Shown here: positions 44,749 through 55,059 of the stretch, piece by piece
Numbering within the stretch: position 1 is the first letter of the stretch
Layout: each line of letters starts with the position of its first letter
Origin: Streptococcus varani
GTDB lineage: Bacteria > Bacillota > Bacilli > Lactobacillales > Streptococcaceae
DNA length: 64,000 nucleotides
Direction of reading: 5' to 3'
Assembly: GCF_001375655.1 (NCBI RefSeq)
Contig: NZ_CTEN01000003.1
Location: forward strand, 372,001-436,000
Made by a program: the position numbers and the translations under genes
The notes under the pieces: model-generated
Database searches by the model: none
The model's input: only the letters and a program-made list of their open reading frames with translations
Told to the model about the DNA's origin: nothing

Positions 44749-45411
44749 ATGAAGCTTATAATCCTATTTTTATTTGGTGCCAGCCTGGGTTCCTTTCTAG
44801 GGCTGGTGATTGACCGTTTTCCTGACCAATCCATCATTTTTCCAGCTAGTTATTGCAACCACTGCAAAAAAGCACTTAAGGCCTGGGATTTGATTCCCGT
44901 CTTTTCACAAATTTGGCGAAAATCACGTTGTGGTTATTGTCAAGCCAAAATCCCAATCTGGTATGCCTTTTTTGAAGTTTTGACAGGTGGACTAGTCTTA
45001 CTGATAGAATTACAGGTCCTCTCCCTAGCCCAGTTTCTTTTAATACTAGCTGGCTTGGTTCTAGCCATTTACGATATCAAACACAGAGAATATCCCCTCA
45101 TGGTCTGGTTGATCTTTGCTGGATTAGTTTTAGCTCTTATTGGCTTTAACCTTCCCTTCTTTTTCTTTCTAATGCTGGGCCTATTAGCTGAGATTTTTCC
45201 CCTCAAGATGGGCTCTGGTGACTTTCTTTACATGGCTCTCATCGCCCTTGTTTTCTCTGTAACAGACCTACTCTGGATTATCCAAATCAGTTCTTTTCTC
45301 GGTATTTTCTTTACGGTTAGTTTGAGACAAAAAAGCCCCCAAATTCCTTTTATTCCTTATCTTTTACTGGGAATCCTTTCTTATCTACCGATTGCTTCCT
45401 TCGTTTTTTAA
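44749..45411 (+). CDS. cclA: Type IV prepilin peptidase, late-competence (CclA-like)
   Basis: A 220-residue A24 leader peptidase that processes ComG pseudopilins for the transformation pilus. It has the N-terminal LGSFLGLVIDR, the zinc-binding Cys pairs (YCNHCKKA and CGYCQAKI), the catalytic Asp in AIYDIKHREYP and the second active-site stretch GSGDFLYMAL. Multiple membrane helices follow. In pneumococcus this gene is induced by ComX in competence; the cin-box upstream supports the same here. No ribosome site is present. Confidence 0.9.
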   Translation: MKLIILFLFGASLGSFLGLVIDRFPDQSIIFPASYCNHCKKALKAWDLIPVFSQIWRKSRCGYCQAKIPIWYAFFEVLTGGLVLLIELQVLSLAQFLLILAGLVLAIYDIKHREYPLMVWLIFAGLVLALIGFNLPFFFFLMLGLLAEIFPLKMGSGDFLYMALIALVFSVTDLLWIIQISSFLGIFFTVSLRQKSPQIPFIPYLLLGILSYLPIASFVF

Positions 45412-45474
45412 AAAGGAAGTCTAATCTCTTTTTCTATGAGATTTTAGTCAATATAATTTTGGGGGTATTTATGC

Positions 45475-45480
45475 TATAAT
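45475..45480 (+). promoter_or_regulatory. -10 of pncB-nadE
   Basis: TGCTATAAT (hexamer 45475-45480) with no good -35; about 25 nt of leader carry AAAAAGGAGATAG. Confidence 0.7.
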
Positions 45481-45505
45481 AGTTTCATTAAAAAGGAGAT
45501 AGCTT

Positions 45506-46963
45506 ATGTATCCAGATGATAGTTTAACGCTACACACAGACCTCTACCAAATTAATATGATGCAGGTCTATTTTGAGCAAGGTATTCATAATAAAAAATC
45601 AGTTTTTGAAGTGTATTTCAGAAAGGTCCCATTTAGCAATGGTTATGCTGTTTTTGCCGGACTAGAGCGCATTGTCAAATACTTGCAAGACCTCAAATTC
45701 ACTGAAACGGATCTGGCTTATTTGCGAGACCAAGGTTATAATGAAACTTTCTTGGCCTATCTGCGTGACCTCAAGCTAGAACTAACTGTTAAATCGGCCC
45801 GCGAAGGGGATTTGGTCTTTGCTAATGAACCCATTGTTCAGGTGGAAGGTCCTTTGGCCCAATGTCAGTTAGTTGAAACTGCCCTACTCAATATTGTCAA
45901 TTTCCAAACCCTGATTGCAACAAAGGCATCGCGTATCCGTGCTGTTATCGAAGATGAACCACTCTTAGAATTTGGTAGTCGTCGTGCCCAAGAGATGGAT
46001 GCCGCAATCTGGGGAACTCGGGCTGCCATTGTTGGAGGAGCGAATGCCACTTCAAATGTTCGGGCAGGCAAAATCTTTGGTATTCCCGTCTCTGGTACTC
46101 ATGCTCACGCTTTGGTGCAAGCCTATGGTAATGATTACGATGCCTTCAAGGCCTATGCCAGTACCCACAAGGACTGTGTTTTCTTGGTAGACACCTATGA
46201 TACCCTACGAATCGGTGTACCAAATGCCATCAAAGTGGCTAAGGAAATGGGCGATAAGATTAATTTCCTAGGAGTTCGTTTGGACTCCGGTGACTTGGCG
46301 TACTTATCCAAAAAAGTACGCCAACAGCTAGATGATGCTGGTTTTCCAAATGCTAAAATTTATGCTTCCAATGATCTAGACGAATACACTATCCTTAACC
46401 TCAAGATGCAGAAAGCAAAAATTGATGTTTGGGGAGTTGGCACCAAATTGATTACAGCCTACGATCAACCTGCTCTCGGCGCAGTATACAAGATTGTCTC
46501 TATTGAAGACAAAAATGGACAAATGATTGATTCTATCAAACTATCAAACAATGCTGAGAAAGTCTCCACACCTGGTAAAAAGCAAGTTTGGCGTATCACT
46601 AGTCGTGAAAAAGGGAAATCAGAAGGAGACTATATTACCTTTACCGACACCAACGTCAATGATATGGATGAGATTTTCATGTTCCATCCAACTTACACCT
46701 ATATCAATAAAACTGTCAAAGACTTCAATGCTGTTCCTCTTATGATAGACATTTTTGACAAAGGAAAACTCATTTACACATTGCCAAGTTTGGCAGAAAT
46801 CCAAGCCTATGCTAGCAAAGAATTGGATAATCTCTGGGATGAATACAAACGTATTCTCAATCCACAAGACTATCCAGTTGACTTGGCCAAGGATGTTTGG
46901 GACAACAAAATGAACTTAATTGACCGTATCCGCAAAGAAGCTTATCGCAAAGAGGTGAAATAA
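45506..46963 (+). CDS. pncB: Nicotinate phosphoribosyltransferase
   Basis: Makes nicotinate mononucleotide from nicotinate and PRPP (485 residues, first step of NAD salvage). It has [18 protein letters not shown] N-terminal text, EFGSRRAQ, the phosphorylated-His region [10 protein letters not shown] and [11 protein letters not shown]. Its last base is shared with the nadE ATG (stop TAA then ATG), so the two genes are coupled. Confidence 0.96.
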   Translation: MYPDDSLTLHTDLYQINMMQVYFEQGIHNKKSVFEVYFRKVPFSNGYAVFAGLERIVKYLQDLKFTETDLAYLRDQGYNETFLAYLRDLKLELTVKSAREGDLVFANEPIVQVEGPLAQCQLVETALLNIVNFQTLIATKASRIRAVIEDEPLLEFGSRRAQEMDAAIWGTRAAIVGGANATSNVRAGKIFGIPVSGTHAHALVQAYGNDYDAFKAYASTHKDCVFLVDTYDTLRIGVPNAIKVAKEMGDKINFLGVRLDSGDLAYLSKKVRQQLDDAGFPNAKIYASNDLDEYTILNLKMQKAKIDVWGVGTKLITAYDQPALGAVYKIVSIEDKNGQMIDSIKLSNNAEKVSTPGKKQVWRITSREKGKSEGDYITFTDTNVNDMDEIFMFHPTYTYINKTVKDFNAVPLMIDIFDKGKLIYTLPSLAEIQAYASKELDNLWDEYKRILNPQDYPVDLAKDVWDNKMNLIDRIRKEAYRKEVK

Positions 46964-47790
46964 TGTCATTACAAGATGAAATCATTGCCTATGAAGGGGT
47001 AAAACCAGTCATCAATGCACAGGAAGAAATTCGAGTTTCCATCGATTTTTTAAAGACCTACATGCTCAAACACCCCTTTCTTAAGTCCTATGTCCTAGGT
47101 ATCTCCGGTGGTCAGGATTCTAGTCTGGCAGGTCGTTTGGCCCAAATGGCCATGGAAGAACTGAGAGCCGAGACCGGCCAAGCAGACTACCAATTCATCG
47201 CTGTTCGCCTTCCTTATGGGGTCCAAGCTGACGAAGCGGATGCTCAGAAGGCTTTGGATTTCATTCAGGCTGATTTGGAATTGACGGTCAATATTAAGGA
47301 GGCCGTTGATGGAGAGGTCGCCCAATTGGAAAAAGCTGGTGTTCCCATTTCAGACTTCAATAAGGGCAATATCAAGGCGCGCCAAAGAATGGTGACTCAG
47401 TACGCCATCGCAGGTCATTATGCTGGGGCCGTCATTGGAACAGATCATGCAGCAGAAAATCTAACTGGTTTCTTCACCAAGTTTGGAGATGGCGGTGCAG
47501 ATCTCCTTCCGCTCTTCCGTCTCAACAAACGGCAAGGCAAGCAACTTTTGGCTGAACTGGGAGCAGATAGAAGCCTCTATGAAAAAGTACCAATCGCTGA
47601 TTTGGAAGAAAACCGTCCAGGTTTAGCGGACGAAGTTGCGCTCGGCGTGACCTATACTGAAATTGATGATTATCTTGAAGGTAAAGCTGTTTCCCCTCAA
47701 GCACAAGAGACCATTGAAAGCTGGTGGTACAAGGGCCAACACAAACGCAATCTACCGATTACAGTATTTGACGAGTTTTGGAAAAGCTAA
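46963..47790 (+). CDS. nadE: NAD+ synthetase (ammonia-dependent)
   Basis: Converts nicotinate adenine dinucleotide to NAD with ammonia and ATP (275 residues, no glutaminase domain). The PP-loop is [13 protein letters not shown], with the [12 protein letters not shown] strand, [22 protein letters not shown] and [13 protein letters not shown]. It lies directly behind pncB in a two-gene NAD salvage operon. Confidence 0.97.
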   Translation: MSLQDEIIAYEGVKPVINAQEEIRVSIDFLKTYMLKHPFLKSYVLGISGGQDSSLAGRLAQMAMEELRAETGQADYQFIAVRLPYGVQADEADAQKALDFIQADLELTVNIKEAVDGEVAQLEKAGVPISDFNKGNIKARQRMVTQYAIAGHYAGAVIGTDHAAENLTGFFTKFGDGGADLLPLFRLNKRQGKQLLAELGADRSLYEKVPIADLEENRPGLADEVALGVTYTEIDDYLEGKAVSPQAQETIESWWYKGQHKRNLPITVFDEFWKS

Positions 47791-47846
47791 GATCCAAAAA
47801 GATCGGATGTTTAGATTGTAAAAAACAAAGTCCCCAAATAGAATAA

Positions 47847-47904
47847 AGAAAAACGAATGATGCATAGTTTGAACTCTAACTATTTATCATTCGTTTTTTG
47901 CTAT
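47847..47904. terminator. Bidirectional terminator, AAAAACGAATGA family (second copy)
   Basis: AAAAACGAATGAT near the left end pairs with ATCATTCGTTTTTT at the right end. It serves nadE on the plus strand and the VanZ-like gene on the minus strand. It is related to 4764-4816. Confidence 0.8.
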
Positions 47905-47928
47905 AATTTATCAAGAAGTTAATGATTC

Positions 47929-48453
47929 TTATTCGATTTTCTTCTGAACAAATTTCATCGCCATCAGATAAGTCCAATAGGCCAATAAACCGCCCAAACT
48001 ATTGGTCCAAAGGTCATCCACTTCCACTACACGTCCTGCATCGATCAAAAGATCCAGAATAAGTTGAGTAAACTCAATACCCAAGCTCATATAGAATGTA
48101 TTTCGTAGAACACGTTTCCAATTTCTCCAACTTGGAAATAAGAAGACAAGGCAGAGAACCAGTGGGTAAAGTAGAAATACATTAGTCACGTTTTGAGCTA
48201 AGATCAAGAAAAAATCACCTATCGTTTCTATGTGATTGGCATGAACAAGAGTATTAAAGGGAGTGGGTAAAAAGAAGACTCTACCAATTTGAATGATTCC
48301 TGGTGTGGTAAAGTCTTTCAAATTTGGATAAACTGACTGGGGCAAAAAGCACATAAGGACAATGGCTAGAGCGTAAACTCTAGCCACTATTTTTGTTACT
48401 CTTTGTCCCCAAGGATTTAATTCCCCAGTTGATGTAAAGAAACGCTGAATCAT
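47929..48453 (-). CDS. VanZ-like membrane protein
   Basis: A 174-residue protein with four predicted membrane helices (about 20-38, 76-102, 108-128, 146-166) and the VanZ motif [12 protein letters not shown] with [13 protein letters not shown] and [16 protein letters not shown] text ([13 protein letters not shown]). VanZ proteins give low-level teicoplanin resistance in enterococci; streptococcal members are common and mostly unassigned. It overlaps the rlmN stop by 4 bp. Confidence 0.85.
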   Translation of the reverse strand: MIQRFFTSTGELNPWGQRVTKIVARVYALAIVLMCFLPQSVYPNLKDFTTPGIIQIGRVFFLPTPFNTLVHANHIETIGDFFLILAQNVTNVFLLYPLVLCLVFLFPSWRNWKRVLRNTFYMSLGIEFTQLILDLLIDAGRVVEVDDLWTNSLGGLLAYWTYLMAMKFVQKKIE

Positions 48454-49574
48454 ACTTTTTTCCCGTCTTCAATACCAGCTTTAGCCTTGGCTGCCGCGAT
48501 ACGTGCCCGTGCCTTTGCCCGATCGTTCTTCAAGGTATTGGAACGCAATTGGCCACAGGCTGCATCGATATCGGTACCATGTTCTTGGCGCACCACACAA
48601 TTAACGCCATTTTTCTTAAGGCGGTCATAGAAGGCCACAACTCGTTCTGGCGTCGAGCGGCTGTATTGGTCGTGTTCTGAAACTGGGTTATATGGAATCA
48701 GGTTGACATAGGATAGTTTACGGATTTTTTTGGTCAAATCCGCTAATTCCTGTGCTTGTTCTACTGCATCATTGACCTCATTGAGCATGATATACTCAAA
48801 AGTCACCCGGCGGTTAGTAACAGCGATATAATCTTCGATGGCTTCAAAAAGTTGTTCAATAGGAAATTTACGGTTAATCCGCATCATACGAGAACGAATT
48901 TCATTGTTAGGGGCATGGAGGGATACAGCCAAGTTAACTTGAACGCCTTCACGCGCAAATTCCTTTATTTTTGGAGCCAAACCAGATGTTGAAACGGTAA
49001 TATGACGGGCTCCGATAGCTAATCCCTTATCATCATTGACGATGCGAAGGAAATTCATGACATTGTCATAGTTGTCTAGAGGCTCACCAATTCCCATGAC
49101 GACAATATGACTAACCCGTTCGCTCTTATCCCGTTCATCAAAGTATTTCTGAACCAACATAATCTGAGCCACAATTTCTCCGCTGGTCAAATCACGCTGT
49201 TTGGGAATGAGACCCGATGCACAGAAGGTACAACCAATATCACAGCCCACCTGAGTGGTCACACAGACTGACATGCCATAATGCTGACGCATAAGAACAG
49301 TTTCAATCAGCATGCCATCCGGCAATTCAAAGAGGTATTTTACAGTACCATCCTTAGATTCTTGTACAATCCGTTGTTGCAAAGGGTTCACGACAAAGGC
49401 TCCATTGAGTTTAGCAATCAGTGACTTGGATAGATTGGTCATTTCTTCAAAGGATTGGACACGGCTGCGGTAGAGCCATTCCCAAATCTGAGTAGCCCGA
49501 AACTTCTTCTCTCCATTTTCCAGTACCCAATTCGTCAAAGCCTTACGACTGAGTCCGTAAATTGATGGTTTCAT
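48450..49574 (-). CDS. rlmN: 23S rRNA (A2503-C2) / tRNA (A37-C2) methyltransferase
   Basis: Radical SAM methyltransferase of 374 residues. The cluster motif is CDIGCTFC; the second Cys for the ping-pong mechanism lies near the C-terminus in the [11 protein letters not shown] region. [13 protein letters not shown] is the GEP motif. The Arg/Ala-rich tail ([13 protein letters not shown]) is usual in streptococci. It starts 2 bp after the YutD-like gene. Confidence 0.95.
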   Translation of the reverse strand: MKPSIYGLSRKALTNWVLENGEKKFRATQIWEWLYRSRVQSFEEMTNLSKSLIAKLNGAFVVNPLQQRIVQESKDGTVKYLFELPDGMLIETVLMRQHYGMSVCVTTQVGCDIGCTFCASGLIPKQRDLTSGEIVAQIMLVQKYFDERDKSERVSHIVVMGIGEPLDNYDNVMNFLRIVNDDKGLAIGARHITVSTSGLAPKIKEFAREGVQVNLAVSLHAPNNEIRSRMMRINRKFPIEQLFEAIEDYIAVTNRRVTFEYIMLNEVNDAVEQAQELADLTKKIRKLSYVNLIPYNPVSEHDQYSRSTPERVVAFYDRLKKNGVNCVVRQEHGTDIDAACGQLRSNTLKNDRAKARARIAAAKAKAGIEDGKKV

Positions 49575-49576
49575 AC

Positions 49577-50179
49577 TTATCTCTCTTTCTGACGAATCAC
49601 AAAGCCCCGTTTGACTTCTTGAATTTCGCGGTTAACTTTTTTCTTATCTTGACGTTTTTGACGCTCTTGCTTCTGCTGCTTACTAGCAGATGATCCTAAT
49701 TTAGCAGGCTTGCCCTTGTTTTGGCGACCAGTATTCTGAACAGTACGGTTTTCTTGCGGTTTTCGATTGTTGCGCGAGCGATTGCGTTTGCGTCTTGGCT
49801 TGTCTTCTGGTTCAGCCGGCATTTCCTGCGGACTATCATTGCCAAGCACAAAATAAGCACAACCAAAGTTGCAATACTCAAGCAAATAATCATCCAAACG
49901 ACCAATTTTCAGATCTGAAGCAACTGGCTTATCATCCTTGTAGAAGCCCTTAAGACGAAGCTGTTCATTTCCCCAATCACCCACAATGTAGTCGAACTTG
50001 AGCATGAGTTGAGAAAAACGTTGTCCAAAAACAGTTTGGTCAAAGGCCTCCTTGTGGTTTATCAGTAGTGATAATTCAATATTCTCTGACACTACCTTGT
50101 CACCAACTAGGGCAAAGGCAGGACCTGGAAATTTATTATAATTATATAATTCTGGAGAAACTTCCTTCTTCATTTTCAT
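49577..50179 (-). CDS. YutD-like protein with a basic low-complexity tail
   Basis: A 200-residue protein. The N-terminal ~115 residues match the YutD family ([43 protein letters not shown]). The remaining ~85 residues are rich in Arg/Lys/Gln/Asn ([29 protein letters not shown]) and look disordered and nucleic-acid-binding. It precedes rlmN, whose substrate is rRNA, so a ribosome role is plausible, but this is inference. Confidence 0.8.
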   Translation of the reverse strand: MKMKKEVSPELYNYNKFPGPAFALVGDKVVSENIELSLLINHKEAFDQTVFGQRFSQLMLKFDYIVGDWGNEQLRLKGFYKDDKPVASDLKIGRLDDYLLEYCNFGCAYFVLGNDSPQEMPAEPEDKPRRKRNRSRNNRKPQENRTVQNTGRQNKGKPAKLGSSASKQQKQERQKRQDKKKVNREIQEVKRGFVIRQKER

Positions 50180-50296
50180 TCCTTTTCTTTTCTATCTAAC
50201 CCTACAATTATACCTTATTTCAAGGTATTTTACCATGACGGATAGATAATCTAATAAATTTCAGACAATTTTACGAAGATTTTTGCAAGAAAAAAT

Positions 50297-50315
50297 GAAG
50301 GACTATTTTTCCTTC
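50297..50315 (-). terminator. Terminator of the sepM operon
   Basis: GAAGGA and TCCTTC arms span the sepM stop codon, followed by TTTTTTC on the minus strand. Confidence 0.65.
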
Positions 50316-51352
50316 GTTTTCTCTAGATAGGCAATAGCCTCTTTCACATTTTTAACGGGCACTACTTCGATGTCTAGCCCCTCTTCCTTAACGGTTTTAA
50401 GAGCTTCATCATAATTAGACAGGGCTTTTGGATTGTGTTTAAGTACTTCCTTATCAACGGGATTATTTGGCGCAAAAAAGACCGTTGCACCAGCCTGGGA
50501 AGCTGAAATAACTTTTTTATCTATCCCACCGATATCTCCAACAGAACCATCTTGCTCAATGGTGCCTGTTCCCGCGATATCCCGGCCACTACGCAAAGTT
50601 GGATCCGCAAGCTGGGTATAGATAGATAAAGTGAACATGAGACCCGCACTTGGTCCTCCAATATTTGCTGTTTGAAAATCAATAGGGATATCAGTCTTAA
50701 CCTGAGTATGGTCCACTAAACCAATTCCAATTCCATTTTTACCATTATCCAGTTTAATAATCTGGCCATCAGCGCTTAATTTTTGTCCCATGCTCTCATA
50801 GCCAACTGTCACATCACTCCCTACCTTGAGCTTACTTACATAATCAATCAAATCAGCTGAAGATTGAAAGGTCTCACCATTAATACTGGTTACCGTGTCT
50901 GCAATATTGAGAATACCCTTGAAAGTCGAGTCCTTGGCTAAACTCAAAACATAGACTCCAAAAAATTCCATCTTAACCTCTTTACCAGCTAGAGTCAGAG
51001 CCTGATACTTAGCCAAATTTTGTGAGGTTTCCATATAAAATTGACTGATACGGAAATAATCCTCATTAGAGGATCCACCCGTCATATCTTCTTCACTATA
51101 AATATCCGAATGTTTATCCAAACTAGCTGCCAGAAGTTGCAGAGCTGTCGCCTGACGTACTTGAACATAGACAAAATTGTAGGATCCATCTTCCTTATCC
51201 TCTTGATTATTGACCTGTAAGACTTGGCGGACATCACTTGCACCACCAGGACTTTCAATGTAGTAAGGAAGAGGAATCAGGACCGCCGCCCAAATAGCTA
51301 CTGTTACCAAAACAATAGAAGCAATAAGAATAATTTTTTTAGATGTTTTCAC
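50303..51352 (-). CDS. sepM: SepM-type pheromone-processing membrane protease (PDZ/Lon C domain)
   Basis: A 349-residue membrane-anchored serine protease. One N-terminal helix (about 7-29) is followed by an extracellular part with a PDZ domain (about 120-200, [23 protein letters not shown]) and a Lon-type domain with the catalytic Ser in GGPSAGLMF and Lys in GGIDKKVIS. In S. mutans SepM trims the competence-stimulating peptide; the same role here is inferred. It overlaps coaD by 14 bp. Confidence 0.88.
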   Translation of the reverse strand: MKTSKKIILIASIVLVTVAIWAAVLIPLPYYIESPGGASDVRQVLQVNNQEDKEDGSYNFVYVQVRQATALQLLAASLDKHSDIYSEEDMTGGSSNEDYFRISQFYMETSQNLAKYQALTLAGKEVKMEFFGVYVLSLAKDSTFKGILNIADTVTSINGETFQSSADLIDYVSKLKVGSDVTVGYESMGQKLSADGQIIKLDNGKNGIGIGLVDHTQVKTDIPIDFQTANIGGPSAGLMFTLSIYTQLADPTLRSGRDIAGTGTIEQDGSVGDIGGIDKKVISASQAGATVFFAPNNPVDKEVLKHNPKALSNYDEALKTVKEEGLDIEVVPVKNVKEAIAYLEKTKEK

Positions 51353-51827
51353 GTGTTGCTAACTCCTTTATGACTGCTTGAGGAACGTATTTTTCAATAT
51401 CCTGCTGGAAATGAATCAGTTCCCTTACTTGGCTAGATGAAACAAACTTGAACTCTGGTTTTGCCAAGAGATAAATGGTATCGATTTGTGGAGCCAATTC
51501 TCGGTTATAAAAATCAAAGCTGGCCTCATATTCCAAATCCTGCGCATTTCGAAGACCACGAACCAGATGGTTGACTCCTACTTTTCTGGCCACATCAACG
51601 ACCAACTCGTTTGTAGAAACCAGAATAGATATCTTATTATTTCCTGCAAAAATATCTGCTAAAATCTGCTTGCGAGTCTCTACGTCCAGAAGACCAGCCT
51701 TATTGGGATTGTAAAAAATACCTACATAAAGCCGATCAAAAAGTCCACTAGCTCGCTCAATCAAGTCCAAATGCCCCAAGGTAATGGGATCAAAAGAGCC
51801 CGTGAACAATCCAATTCTATCTGACAT
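51339..51827 (-). CDS. coaD: Phosphopantetheine adenylyltransferase
   Basis: Makes dephospho-CoA from phosphopantetheine and ATP (162 residues, standard). The nucleotidyltransferase motif [12 protein letters not shown] and the C-terminal SSSQVREL are present. The start overlaps rsmD by 11 bp, and the end overlaps sepM. Confidence 0.96.
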   Translation of the reverse strand: MSDRIGLFTGSFDPITLGHLDLIERASGLFDRLYVGIFYNPNKAGLLDVETRKQILADIFAGNNKISILVSTNELVVDVARKVGVNHLVRGLRNAQDLEYEASFDFYNRELAPQIDTIYLLAKPEFKFVSSSQVRELIHFQQDIEKYVPQAVIKELATRENI

Positions 51828-52356
51828 AAACCGTCACCTTACTTATTCCATAAACTTTTTGCTTCCAGATACCTAAATCCGCAATTTCTTCTGGCAAATC
51901 AACAGACTTGTCACTTTCACAAACAACCATAACCTCATCAGACAAGAGATTGCCTTGACAGAGTTGCTCAATATTTTTGATGATTTCTTCCTTGGCATAG
52001 GGTGGATCCAATAAAACCAAATCAAAAGGCCCACTTAGCTGAGGAAGAGCTGTATTAGCATCCATTTCTAGCAGTTGGAACTTCTCTGTTTCCTTTGTCA
52101 TGGCAATATTTTCTTTAATGATAGCCTGAGCCTTGCGATCACGCTCCACAAGAACGGCTGATGACATGCCACGGGAAACTGCCTCAATGGATAGTCCACC
52201 ACTACCAGCGAAAAGATCCAGAACACGGCCACCATCAAAATAGGGGCCAATCATATTAAAGATAGCACCTCGAACCTTATCCGAGGTTGGACGGGTCAAT
52301 TTGCCCTCTAATGTTTTCAGCGGACGACCGCCATAATTTCCAGAAACAATTCTCAT
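51817..52356 (-). CDS. rsmD: 16S rRNA (guanine966-N2)-methyltransferase
   Basis: A 179-residue SAM methyltransferase. It begins [19 protein letters not shown], with [13 protein letters not shown], the SAM loop [15 protein letters not shown] and the active-site [10 protein letters not shown]. Length is typical. The ATG at 52356 has no ribosome site and stands 7 nt after TGCTATAAT, so the operon rsmD-coaD-sepM may begin as a leaderless mRNA. Confidence 0.95.
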   Translation of the reverse strand: MRIVSGNYGGRPLKTLEGKLTRPTSDKVRGAIFNMIGPYFDGGRVLDLFAGSGGLSIEAVSRGMSSAVLVERDRKAQAIIKENIAMTKETEKFQLLEMDANTALPQLSGPFDLVLLDPPYAKEEIIKNIEQLCQGNLLSDEVMVVCESDKSVDLPEEIADLGIWKQKVYGISKVTVYVR

Positions 52357-52363
52357 AGCTGAT

Positions 52364-52372
52364 ATTATAGCA
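52364..52372 (-). promoter_or_regulatory. Extended -10 directly upstream of rsmD
   Basis: TGCTATAAT; the hexamer ends 7 nt before the ATG. No -35 match. Confidence 0.65.
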
Positions 52373-52616
52373 GATTTTTAAGAAAATTTAAAAATCTAAG
52401 TCGTTTTGAAAGGTTCATAGTAAAAATAAAGATTTTTTTTATTTTATACTGCATCTTACTCTCAATTTTATTTCTTTTCAAGCCTACATAGTTACAATTC
52501 ACGCATTTAATCTTCAAGTTTCTATAGCCAATTATCAACTTTGATGCTCCGAAAAATCATTTGGTATCATCAAATAGTCTACGATTTAGCTCCCACGTTT
52601 TTCTCAAGCTCCATCT

Positions 52617-53684
52617 TTATTTTCCAGCCATCTTCTTCTCTATAGCCTCAATCATTTCTTTTGTCAGTCGTCTTGGTCCACGAACAGCCCGGACTCCAAA
52701 CTCTTTCATGACTGCAAATGGAAAGAGGCTATCATCAAATGTATGAATCAACTCTACTTTCATACGTTTTTTGCCTGCTGAATCTCCTGGATAACTACTA
52801 TTATCTATTTGGGCCTCCAGACAGCGACAGATATAGCGAATAGCTTGTACGGGCGCCGTTACATACATGGCCACCAAGTCACCTTTTTTAATCTTACCTT
52901 TCTGGTTCCAGTAGACAATCTTATTTTCCGCAAACTCGGCATCAATATTAAAAACCTTGGGGTTAGCTGGAATAACCCAGAAATCAGGACCGCTAGAATT
53001 TCTCAGTGGAGTAGGATTCGCCAGCTGGCGACTTCTAGCAACTAACTCCCAGAGTGCATCATCGGACAGACTATCATCCAAAACGACCGAAATCCAGTTC
53101 TTCTTAGACATGTGATAGGATGGGTAAACCCCAGGCTGAGCAAGCAAGCCTTCCATATCATCTGGATCTACCTTAAGATTGACAACTTCCACTGACAGCT
53201 CTGCTTTGTTCCCCGTGACACCTAACTTAGCTAGCTTGAGAGGAAAAATCAGGGCGTACCACTTGCCTCCGATACGGTAGGAAGCATATTCGGAATGTTT
53301 CTCAAAGGGATAGTCCATTGGGTCAGACCACTCCTCTGCGATTTTTTTAGCCAACCGATTGGTTTGGTCTTTGGCAAAAGGCAGAGCGACAAAGCAAGTT
53401 TCCGCCAGACGCTCCAAAACAGCCAGATAAGCCTCTCTGACCTGCCCAATAAAGGCTCCTGTCGCACGGGAAATATGGATGGCTGTGTATTCCTCTTCCA
53501 AATCAAGATCATAAACCTGAGAAAAAACATGACCAGTTTGATCAATTCGGACCCGTACCTCAAAATCCCCATCCAAGATGATTTCCTGATAGGAGTAAAT
53601 CCCCTTTGAAAAGATGAATCCAGTAGCTAGTAACTTTTCAAAAATAACTTTTTGCTTGGAAAATATAGCCTCTTGTCTTGTCAT
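52617..53684 (-). CDS. YjbR (MmcQ) and EVE-domain fusion protein
   Basis: A 355-residue protein. Residues ~1-85 form an N-terminal domain (KLLATGFIFSKGIYSYQ). Residues ~90-220 match MmcQ/YjbR (DPMDYPFEKHSEYASYRIGGKWYALIF, VYPSYHMSKKNWISVVLDD). The C-terminal ~120 residues are an EVE/PUA-like domain (DFWVIPANPKVFNID, KKGDLVAMYVTAPVQAIRYICR). EVE domains recognise modified bases; YjbR domains are DNA-binding-like. The combination suggests a nucleic-acid-binding protein, function unknown. The gap 52357-52616 before rsmD shows nothing notable. Confidence 0.8.
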   Translation of the reverse strand: MTRQEAIFSKQKVIFEKLLATGFIFSKGIYSYQEIILDGDFEVRVRIDQTGHVFSQVYDLDLEEEYTAIHISRATGAFIGQVREAYLAVLERLAETCFVALPFAKDQTNRLAKKIAEEWSDPMDYPFEKHSEYASYRIGGKWYALIFPLKLAKLGVTGNKAELSVEVVNLKVDPDDMEGLLAQPGVYPSYHMSKKNWISVVLDDSLSDDALWELVARSRQLANPTPLRNSSGPDFWVIPANPKVFNIDAEFAENKIVYWNQKGKIKKGDLVAMYVTAPVQAIRYICRCLEAQIDNSSYPGDSAGKKRMKVELIHTFDDSLFPFAVMKEFGVRAVRGPRRLTKEMIEAIEKKMAGK

Positions 53685-53792
53685 AGGTCAGCCCTTCCTT
53701 TCTCATTTCTTCTCTTTATTTTACCATAGAATACTCCTATACTTTGACATAGAGATAAGACCTTGATATACTAAAAACAGAAAGGAAGTTGT

Positions 53793-54152
53793 ATGAAGTT
53801 AACCATCACTAGAAATAAAGATCCTTTGTCTTTCGGACAAGGAGTGAGAATTTTCCTAAATGGAGCTCCAACTATCCAACTCATTGAGGGACAAAAGGCT
53901 GAAATGGTCCTCCATCTACCAGAACAAAGTTCAGTCATCCTCAGTGTCAAAGAAATCAAACGCACTAGCTTACAGATTAAAGATGGTGACCATATTTTGT
54001 TGGAAAGAAATCCTATCTATCTGTTCTTGGCAGTAAGTGGAATCTTTCTGTTAGTCAGTAGTTTCCTCTTTCACTTCCCTAGTTCCTACGCTTTTCCCCT
54101 CCTTATTTCCAGCTTTTTAGTGGAGCAATTTAAATTAAGAAAGATTAGATAG
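53793..54152 (+). CDS. Hypothetical membrane-tail protein with N-terminal beta domain
   Basis: A 119-residue protein. The first ~75 residues form a beta-rich domain (MKLTITRNKDPLSFGQGVRI, FLNGAPTIQLIEGQKAEM) whose pattern resembles the protein at 39853. A hydrophobic segment (about 79-110) and a basic tail (KLRKIR) follow. GAAAGGAAG precedes the ATG. The family is unknown; the domain should be cytoplasmic if the tail helix is the only membrane segment. Confidence 0.6.
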   Translation: MKLTITRNKDPLSFGQGVRIFLNGAPTIQLIEGQKAEMVLHLPEQSSVILSVKEIKRTSLQIKDGDHILLERNPIYLFLAVSGIFLLVSSFLFHFPSSYAFPLLISSFLVEQFKLRKIR

Positions 54153-54153
54153 A

Positions 54154-54176
54154 ACAGGCGCAAAGCCTGTTTTTTC
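54154..54176 (+). terminator. Terminator of the 119-residue gene
   Basis: ACAGGC-GCAAA-GCCTGT followed by TTTTTT. It lies 13 bp before the -10 of the phosphoesterase gene. Confidence 0.85.
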
Positions 54177-54189
54177 ATGGGGAATCCTG

Positions 54190-54195
54190 TATAAT
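54190..54195 (+). promoter_or_regulatory. -10 directly upstream of the phosphoesterase gene
   Basis: TATAAT ends 6 nt before the ATG at 54202 (AAAGAC between). The terminator just upstream leaves no room for a normal -35. Confidence 0.55.
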
Positions 54196-54201
54196 AAAGA
54201 C

Positions 54202-55059
54202 ATGAAAAAATTGGCCATTATGAGTGACCTCCATATTGATTCCAATCAATTTGGCAGTGAAGAGATTAAGACCTTACTAAAAATCTTTAAAGAACAAGAG
54301 GTTAGTCATCTCCATATCGCTGGAGATATTTCCAACCATCTCGAGAGAGAAACCCGACCGTTCCTAAATCAACTCGGTCAAGACCTGAACATCACTTATA
54401 ATTTGGGGAATCATGACATGTTGGGTCTGGATGAAGAGTGGATTCAAGAAGAAAACTTCAAGTGTATTGATTTTTCTAATCGAACACTATTGGCCTTTCA
54501 TGGTTGGTACGATTATTCTTTTTCTGAAGAAAGCCAGGACACGATTTTAAGACGAAGAAATCTATGGTTTGACCGCCGTTTAACCCGAAAAGGAAGTGAT
54601 CAAAACATTGTTGACAGGGAAATCCAGCAACTGGAAGAACAGTTGAAGATGTTGGATACCAAACGGCTCATTGTCGCTATGCACTTTGTCCCTCACAGCA
54701 AATTCACCATGTGGCATGAAAAATACGCTCCTTTTAATGCCTTTCTGGGAAGCCAGGCTTATCATAGTCTTTTTGTCCGCTACGGTGTTGCGGATGTGGT
54801 CTTTGGTCATGCCCACCGCTCCTATGGAACCATGGAAATTGAAGGTGTTCGCTATCATTCCAGACCCCTTGGCTATATCCGTGAATGGGATCTGACCATT
54901 GACTTTGTGAATCAGCATCCCCATCTTAATCCGACACGCACTTGGCATCTATCAAAGCGTTACAACCTCATCAAACATCTTCCAGAATTTCACATCTACA
55001 AAAAAGAGAAGCTCAAATCTGAACTTCTCAATTCTATGACATTTTTCGATATTGATTAG
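54202..55059 (+). CDS. Metallophosphoesterase (TIGR03729-like)
   Basis: A 285-residue calcineurin-like phosphoesterase. Metal motifs: MSDLHID (D-x-H), HIAGDISNH (GD), YNLGNHDMLG (GNHD), MHFVPHS (H) and FGHAHRS (GHxH). The substrate is unknown. There is no ribosome site, as the ATG follows the -10 at 6 nt. The predicted terminator is 150 nt downstream. Confidence 0.88.
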   Translation: MKKLAIMSDLHIDSNQFGSEEIKTLLKIFKEQEVSHLHIAGDISNHLERETRPFLNQLGQDLNITYNLGNHDMLGLDEEWIQEENFKCIDFSNRTLLAFHGWYDYSFSEESQDTILRRRNLWFDRRLTRKGSDQNIVDREIQQLEEQLKMLDTKRLIVAMHFVPHSKFTMWHEKYAPFNAFLGSQAYHSLFVRYGVADVVFGHAHRSYGTMEIEGVRYHSRPLGYIREWDLTIDFVNQHPHLNPTRTWHLSKRYNLIKHLPEFHIYKKEKLKSELLNSMTFFDID

